Positions 60,401-64,000 of a stretch of DNA of 64,000 nucleotides are shown here, in pieces. Within the stretch, counting starts at the first letter, position 1. Each line of letters starts with the position of its first letter. This stretch comes from JALZKA01 sp963786495 (GTDB taxonomy: Bacteria; Actinomycetota; Thermoleophilia; Solirubrobacterales; 70-9), in NCBI GenBank assembly GCA_963786495.1, contig CAWAZL010000002.1, positions 1,054,001-1,118,000 on the forward strand. Reading direction: 5' to 3'. A program made the translations under genes and the position numbers. The notes under the pieces were generated by a model. It had not been told where the DNA came from, searched no databases, and saw only the letters and a list, made by a program, of their open reading frames with translations.

Positions 60401-60644
60401 TGCGCTCTACAGGGTGGCCGCACGCGAGGCCTGGCAGCTCGAGGCCACACAGGGTGCTTACTGGTACGTCCTCTCCGACCAGCGGGTCGAGGTCGAGCCG
60501 GCGCCTGACGACGCCGAGCGCGTCGAGCGCACGGTGCTGGACGTCGCGGGTGGGATCGAGGCACAGGACTTCGAGCCGCGGCCGTCGTTCGAGATTTGCT
60601 CCTGGTGCGACTACCGGCTGATCTGCCCGGCGTCAGAGGCTTAG
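57471..60644 (+). CDS. UvrD/AdnA-like helicase-nuclease with Fe-S RecB nuclease domain
   Basis: A 1057-residue fusion. The N-terminal SF1A motor has altered motifs: Walker A is GTAGSGRTE with Arg33 instead of Lys, and motif II is HVMVDELEEAAP instead of DExQD. Motif VI is near normal (YLAITRASKTVVLSW). The C-terminal RecB/AddB-type nuclease is intact: FGILIHNVLERFH, GRIDRVDKRPDG, LIDYKTG, and four Cys (823, 1043, 1046, 1052; CSWCDYRLIC) for a 4Fe-4S cluster. This resembles AdnA, the subunit with a vestigial motor and an active nuclease in mycobacterial AdnAB. An AdnB-like partner is not in the window. Confidence 0.88.
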   Translation: MESGPERADEAQRRVIGHRRGPLLVTGTAGSGRTEALVRRFASLSEDGVRAERILVACRTRAGAETLRDRVEAVLEHAHEEPWIGTHAEIAERILREHPTEAGLDPFFTTVTAADRLAILLDRVDDLPLRRHEIRGNPAGLLARLLRRIDLLKLECVTPEALRDWATQRDREAKRPAQRERARREIEFAELYATHDRMVSGAGSLDEGDLLLEAERLTRDRQDIAEELHGRFEHVMVDELEEAAPAHMRLVAGLVSPDRTSIVATHDAEGAIRRFRGASEGSLEWFRSTYPAAEEVEFTGQHRFGTAVGAAVNSLLGEPADSPPAAGGAVRFWRCEGERAQGQAAAREIESRLSAGETLPERICVIVGSGWRQSRLVAAALEERNVPFRVAGDASFFARPEVRDALAWLRMLADPFDAAAVVRALTRPPVDLRSADLARVTTIARRRKLDMVTALGAALESPQLMPEARDRIQAFLKLQRSAAAAMEAMRPDVFVRRLIERVGMRRHRLFAATPETAERLVNLSRLAELAADWSRRVPRGSVRDFVRHLAAVAEAGEVGAEEVDPPAPGAVLLAEPAQVKGLEFDAVYLLGLQAGSMRLAPWEDRWVPEDLATGSLPEAGDELATVRQRRLAYLAITRASKTVVLSWPEESDGETASPAPFYEVARDALGATEEVQAEEVFGPAEGLHSTYRMIRDEVLESSWRAGSALSEMRLDTAEDVNAAVARYLELIKLASLLQRPDREATREALGAINELLARVATPEQRAVIETSALDDYVLGEEQAQEDRRASVAARREPSLEQFIPRRGDGLALSASDIGLYRTCPLKYKFARVFSIPQEPTINQRFGILIHNVLERFHSEEMRAQSGGADDGQRPGSLDRLLNLLEAGWRRTGFGSSDDELQYRDRAVAALARYHERHVREASKPVWLERSFSFAIGDHHLRGRIDRVDKRPDGAYELIDYKTGESSAASKLSEDLQLALYRVAAREAWQLEATQGAYWYVLSDQRVEVEPAPDDAERVERTVLDVAGGIEAQDFEPRPSFEICSWCDYRLICPASEA

Positions 60645-60667
60645 ACGTGGGACACAGCGGCGGCTGT

Positions 60668-60730
60668 GGGGTCAGACCCTCCGGCCACGCTGAAAGCTTC
60701 GCGACGTCCAGGGTTTAGGGGTCAGACCCC
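60668..60730. repeat. GGGGTC-type doublet
   Basis: Copies at 60668-60680 and 60717-60730, both centre A, 36 nt apart. The second copy encodes the last residues (GSDP) of the PAC2 gene. Confidence 0.85.
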
Positions 60731-61605
60731 GCGTCCGGTTCGTCGTCCTCATCTGTCCTTTGCCTGAGGAAGCGCTGGAAGTCTCGTGCCAGGGCGTCGC
60801 CCGAGGGGACCTCGGGTAGTTCGATCTCGTCGTCCTGTTCGGACTCAAGGCGGCGGACGAGTTCCTCGATCTCGGGGTTGGCCTGAACGGCGCGGTTCAC
60901 CTGCCCCTCGAAGCGCTCCATCGCGTCCTCGAGCTCCGAGGCCTCGAGCGCCACGCCGGTGAGCCCCTCGAGGCGCCGAAGTAGCGCGAGCGCCGCCTTC
61001 GGGTTCGGCACCGCCGCGACGTAGTGGGGGACCGCCGCCCAGAGGCTCGCCGATGGCATGTTCCGCTGGCGTGCCTGGTCGTGGAGGACTCCCACGATTC
61101 CGGTCGGCCCCTCATAGTTCGAGCGGCTGAGGCCAAGCTCCTCGACCAAACTTTCCTCGCTGGCGAGGCCCGTGATCGGCACGGGAAGCGTGTGGGCGAC
61201 ATCGGCGATCAGCGCCCCAAGGCTGATCAGCATCTTCGCGCCCATCCGCTCGGCGACGTCCAGGATCGCGGCCGAGTAGCTCCGCCAGCGGAGATTCGGC
61301 TCGACGCCGGTCATGAGGATGAAGTCCTTGTCGGCACCCGGAATGGGAGCGGCGACGAACGTGTTCTGCGGCCAATCGACGTGCCGGGTGCGGCCGTCAA
61401 CAAGGCGAATCGTCGGCCTGTTGACCTGGAAGTCGTAGAACTCCTCTGGATCGAGCCGGGCTACAACACGGGAATCGAGACTGGAGGCGATCGTCTCCAG
61501 GGCGGTCGAGGCGGCGCCTGCCGCGTCGTTCCAGCCGGCGAACGCGCAGACGAGCGTGGGGTTACGGAGTTCCGGCAGGTCGCCTTCCCACTTCACGGTG
61601 TCCAC
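60715..61605 (-). CDS. PAC2 family protein
   Basis: A 296-residue protein with the PAC2 core: NPTLVCAFAGWNDAAGAAS, LISLGALIADVAHTLPVPITG and VPHYVAAVPNPKAALALLRRL. The family acts as a proteasome-assembly-chaperone-like fold; in actinobacteria it is of unknown function. The acidic tail ends in AGSDP and TAA inside the second GGGGTC repeat. Confidence 0.9.
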   Translation of the reverse strand: MDTVKWEGDLPELRNPTLVCAFAGWNDAAGAASTALETIASSLDSRVVARLDPEEFYDFQVNRPTIRLVDGRTRHVDWPQNTFVAAPIPGADKDFILMTGVEPNLRWRSYSAAILDVAERMGAKMLISLGALIADVAHTLPVPITGLASEESLVEELGLSRSNYEGPTGIVGVLHDQARQRNMPSASLWAAVPHYVAAVPNPKAALALLRRLEGLTGVALEASELEDAMERFEGQVNRAVQANPEIEELVRRLESEQDDEIELPEVPSGDALARDFQRFLRQRTDEDDEPDAGSDP

Positions 61606-61675
61606 CCGGCGAGACTACCTGCGATGGAGTGGCCGCGGGGACCGGGCCGTCCGCACCGTGCCCGACAATCGAAGG

Positions 61676-62581
61676 ATGAGCCTCGCCACCGCCCAAGCGC
61701 AAACCACGCCTGAAGATTCGCCTCAGGTCGCCGATTTGCGGCCTGGCCAGCGCTTCGCGGGCCCGTTCGCGTGCGTGCGCAAGGACCGCCTGACTGCGAA
61801 GAGCGGCTCGACATATCTGTCGCTCGAGCTGCGCGATCGCACCGGCACGCTGCCGGCCCGGGTGTTCCGCGAAGCCGATCGCCTGGGCCTTCGCTTTCAG
61901 GCCGGCGACGCGGTGCAGGTGAAGGGGCGGATCGAGCGCTTCCGCGGCGATCTCGTAGCCGAGCTGGACGACGTCGAGCGGATCGAGCCGGGCTCGTATG
62001 ACCCCGGCGCCTTTCTTCCCGCCGCCTATCGCTCTATCGAGGAGCTCGAGGGATTCCTGGAGCACCTCGTCTCGGAGGTCCACCACGACGGTCTGCGCGG
62101 CGTGGCCGCGGGGCTCGTGCTCGAAGGGCCGCACGCGACGGAGTTCCGCCGCGCGCCCTGCACGCAATGGGGGCACCACGCCTACCTCGGCGGCCTCTTG
62201 GAGCACACGGTCGCCGTCGGAACGCTCGTGCTCGAGACCTGCCAGCTCCACCCGCGCCTGAACTCAGACCTCCTGATGGCCGCTGCGCTTGTCCACGACG
62301 TCGGCAAGGTCCGCGAGTTCACCTACGGCGCCCAGTTCGGCATGTCCGAGGAGGGCCGCATGCTGGGACACCTCCAGCTTGGCGCAAGCATGGTGGGTTC
62401 GGCGGCTCAGGGGATCGACCCGGAGCTCCGTCTCGCGCTTGTGAACTGCGTCCTGAGCCACCACGGCCCGCCCGACGCGGCCCGTGGCCGCGAGCGCTTC
62501 GCCACGCCTGAGGCGCTCGCGCTCTTCCGCGTGAACGCCCTCGACGCAGGCGTCAAGGGCGCGCTGGAGTCGGGGCTCTAA
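61676..62581 (+). CDS. YhaM-like 3'-5' exoribonuclease, second copy
   Basis: A 301-residue paralogue of the gene at 28249. The OB-fold (TYLSLELRDRTGTLPARVFREAD, QVKGRIERFRGDLVAELDDV) is followed by an HD domain (YLGGLLEHTVAVG, ALVHDVGKVREFTY, NCVLSHHGPPDAA). ATG 61676 is used; GTG 61658 is an alternative that adds six residues. It ends at the base before the convergent TauE gene's stop. Confidence 0.85.
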   Translation: MSLATAQAQTTPEDSPQVADLRPGQRFAGPFACVRKDRLTAKSGSTYLSLELRDRTGTLPARVFREADRLGLRFQAGDAVQVKGRIERFRGDLVAELDDVERIEPGSYDPGAFLPAAYRSIEELEGFLEHLVSEVHHDGLRGVAAGLVLEGPHATEFRRAPCTQWGHHAYLGGLLEHTVAVGTLVLETCQLHPRLNSDLLMAAALVHDVGKVREFTYGAQFGMSEEGRMLGHLQLGASMVGSAAQGIDPELRLALVNCVLSHHGPPDAARGRERFATPEALALFRVNALDAGVKGALESGL

Positions 62582-62953
62582 CTAAGCCGGCCGGGTCGAA
62601 GCGCGGTGGACCAGCTGCGCCGCGATCGCGATCGCCAGGATCGCAAAGCCGACCTCGAGGGTCCGTTCCGGCACCTCGTTCGAGACGACGACGCCAAGGG
62701 CAACCCCGGCGACCGACATGGCGCCGATCACGGCGGCGTCGCCCAGACGCACGTTGCCGTAGCGCCGCTGGCGAATCGTCCCCGCGATCGCGACGATGAC
62801 GATCGCGAGGAGGGACGTCGCCTCGGCTTCAACCTGCGACTGGTCCAAGACGATGGCCAGGGCGGGCACAAACAGGATGCCGCCGCCCACCCCGATCATG
62901 CCGCCAACGAAGCCGCCGGCGACGCCGAAGAGGATCACGAGAAGGATGTCCAT
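62582..62953 (-). CDS. Half-length TauE/SafE-like membrane protein (second half)
   Basis: A 123-residue protein from ATG 62953 with four predicted helices. It opens with FGVAGGFVGGMIGVGGGILFVPALAIV, the repeat signature of sulfite exporter TauE/SafE, and continues with ATSLLAIVIVAIAGTIRQRRYGNV. A normal TauE is about 250 residues with two such repeats. The start codon shares one base with the stop of the preceding gene (TGATG). Anion or sulfur-compound export as a heterodimer is inferred. Confidence 0.85.
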   Translation of the reverse strand: MDILLVILFGVAGGFVGGMIGVGGGILFVPALAIVLDQSQVEAEATSLLAIVIVAIAGTIRQRRYGNVRLGDAAVIGAMSVAGVALGVVVSNEVPERTLEVGFAILAIAIAAQLVHRASTRPA

Positions 62954-63318
62954 CAGATCAAGAGCTCCACTGCCACGGCGACGAGCAGGAGCGCGAAGAG
63001 GTAGGAGACGACCCGCTGCGGCACGCGCTGTTGGACGGCGGTCCCGGCGATCACGCCGCCCACAGCGGGAATGCCGATTGCGAGGCCCTTGACCACGTCC
63101 ACGTTGCCGTATGCGCCCTGCCCCGCAGCGGCCAGCGAGGCGATGATCACGATCGCGGCAAGGCTCGTGCCGGTCGCCTCCCGCTCGCCATAGGCGAACC
63201 ACAAGATCAGGAGGGGAACGATGATCGTGCCACCGCCGACGCCGAAGAGGCCGCTGAAGGCGCCCGCGGCCGTCCCGACGACGGCCAGTTTGAGGACGCG
63301 TTTGGTTTCGTCGGACAC
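62953..63318 (-). CDS. Half-length TauE/SafE-like membrane protein (first half)
   Basis: A 121-residue protein from GTG 63318. It carries the same signature (GTAAGAFSGLFGVGGGTIIVPLL), then GTSLAAIVIIASLAAAGQGAYGNVDVV and a closing helix LFALLLVAVAVELLI. It is similar to the next gene along its whole length, so each encodes one TauE repeat. Coupling by TGATG suggests equal amounts of both. It is divergent from otsB with only 22 bp between them. Confidence 0.85.
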   Translation of the reverse strand: MSDETKRVLKLAVVGTAAGAFSGLFGVGGGTIIVPLLILWFAYGEREATGTSLAAIVIIASLAAAGQGAYGNVDVVKGLAIGIPAVGGVIAGTAVQQRVPQRVVSYLFALLLVAVAVELLI

Positions 63319-63340
63319 GCGCGGCGATACTAATCCGCCT

Positions 63341-64000
63341 GTGAGCGATCCCAACGGACACGAAGCGCTGCTCCAGCCGTTTCTGGCTGCCCCCGAGCGC
63401 TGCGCAGTGCTCATGGACGTCGACGGAACGCTCGCACCCATCGTCGACCGGCCCGAGGACGCCGCCGTGCCGCAGGAGACCTCCCGGGTTCTTGCCGGGC
63501 TTGCGGAGCGCTACGCCGTCGTCGCCTGCGTGACGGGACGGCGCGCGCTGGAGGCTCGCCGGATGGTCGGGGTTTCCGAGCTGTTCTACCTCGCAAATCA
63601 GGGGTTCGAGCTCCTGCGGCCGGGCGAGGAGGAGCCACGCCTCGATTCCGCAGCTGCACCTGGAGCCGACCGCGCCAAAAAGTTCCTCGAGGGCCTCGAA
63701 CCCGGAAAGCTCGAGCGGCACGGCGTGCGCATGGAAGACAAGGGCCCGATCCAGGTGCTCCACTGGCGCGGGGCTGCCGACGAGGCGCAGGCAGAAGCCG
63801 TGGCAAGGGCTGTCGCTGAGCTCGCCGTCCACGCCAACCTGATCCCGCTCTGGGGCCGCAAGGTCCTGGACCTGCGCCCGGTTTCCGGCATCGACAAAGG
63901 CACCGCCGTCCACCGCCTCCTGGTCGAGCAAGCCCCGCTTGACGCGGCGATCTTCGCGGGCGACGACCGCACCGACCTCGATGCCTTCCGCGCCTTGAAG
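63341..64000 (+). CDS. otsB: Trehalose-6-phosphate phosphatase (3' end beyond window)
   Basis: At least 220 residues from GTG 63341, open at the window edge. HAD motif I is AVLMDVDGTLAPIVDRPED, motif II is VACVTGRRALEARR, NQGFELLRPG lies in the cap region, LDLRPVSGIDKGTAVHRLL carries the motif III Lys, and IFAGDDRTDLDAFRALK is motif IV. These match OtsB, which removes phosphate from trehalose-6-phosphate. No otsA is in the window. Confidence 0.92.
   Translation, partial: MSDPNGHEALLQPFLAAPERCAVLMDVDGTLAPIVDRPEDAAVPQETSRVLAGLAERYAVVACVTGRRALEARRMVGVSELFYLANQGFELLRPGEEEPRLDSAAAPGADRAKKFLEGLEPGKLERHGVRMEDKGPIQVLHWRGAADEAQAEAVARAVAELAVHANLIPLWGRKVLDLRPVSGIDKGTAVHRLLVEQAPLDAAIFAGDDRTDLDAFRALK

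Noticed and set aside
1..64000. CRISPR array or phage defence island
   Set aside because: No regular repeat-spacer pattern, and no Cas, restriction-modification or toxin-antitoxin genes recognised.

Overview
The window is very GC-rich and densely coded. It looks like a chromosomal piece of a free-living actinobacterium, most probably class Thermoleophilia (Solirubrobacterales/Gaiellales-like). That placement is inferred from gene content: a PafB-PafC-type WYL regulator, an AdnA-like helicase-nuclease, an Lhr helicase next to a Nei-type glycosylase, an F420-associated-type metalloprotease, a PPOX flavoprotein, an MrfA/Hrq1 helicase and CIRCE-controlled groESL. Nothing indicates a prophage, plasmid or CRISPR locus. 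The only mobile element recognised is one REP-associated tyrosine transposase (RAYT) with its palindromic repeats.

Layout. 1-2.7 kb: truncated RTX-type secreted protein, sulfotransferase and HAD hydrolase, all on the minus strand. 2.8-4.8 kb: sucCD. 4.9-8.5 kb: one large secreted-protein gene broken by many frameshifts. 8.5-9.1 kb: RAYT module between 32-bp direct repeats. 9.2-10.3 kb: aminotransferase. 10.3-14.4 kb: receptor Ser/Thr kinase, receptor pseudokinase with a related ectodomain, and FHA-HTH protein, followed by a small protein behind a possible operator. 14.8-22 kb: DtxR-type regulator, HAD phosphatase, thioesterase, dihydropteroate synthase-like protein, MrfA/Hrq1 helicase, DUF192, DUF1697 and methyltransferase. 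22.1 kb: tRNA-Phe. 22.2-30.2 kb: secreted and membrane proteins, homocysteine methyltransferase-like protein, alpha/beta hydrolase, a degenerate HD-GYP/LuxR regulator, a YhaM-like nuclease and two paralogous membrane-anchored proteins. 30.3-34 kb: PafBC fusion, metallo-hydrolase, SnoaL-like and PPOX proteins. 34-39.4 kb: UDP-galactopyranose mutase, a complete dTDP-L-rhamnose operon and a secreted two-repeat protein. 39.5-47.7 kb: lhr, nei, crp, pcm, ASCH, SRPBCC and clpP; lhr, pcm, ASCH, SRPBCC and clpP are frame-broken. 47.8-50 kb: groESL. 50-57.3 kb: FG-GAP protein, NAD(P)-binding protein, ferredoxin, Mrp, cupin, basic coiled-coil protein, metalloprotease and inositol monophosphatase. 57.5-64 kb: AdnA-like helicase-nuclease, PAC2 protein, a second YhaM-like protein, two half-length TauE/SafE proteins and a partial trehalose phosphatase.

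How the genes work together. Three themes stand out. First, a signalling cassette (active receptor kinase, receptor pseudokinase, FHA-HTH reader) could pass an extracellular signal to transcription. Second, there is a broad DNA-maintenance set (PafBC, Lhr, Nei, MrfA, AdnA-like). Third, cell-surface sugar genes (rmlABCD, glf, sulfotransferase, otsB) suggest a rhamnose- and galactofuranose-containing envelope.

Two families of short palindromes lie between genes and at gene edges. Both are built from 13-mers with 6-base arms and a single A or T centre (GGTGCC-A-GGCACC and GGGGTC-A-GACCCC). They supply the start or stop region of several genes.

Caution: indels in conserved genes cluster at 4.9-8.5 kb and 39.5-47.7 kb, with single ones near 21.3 and 50.1 kb. 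They more likely reflect poor sequence accuracy than real gene decay. Intergenic gaps are all shorter than 300 bases.
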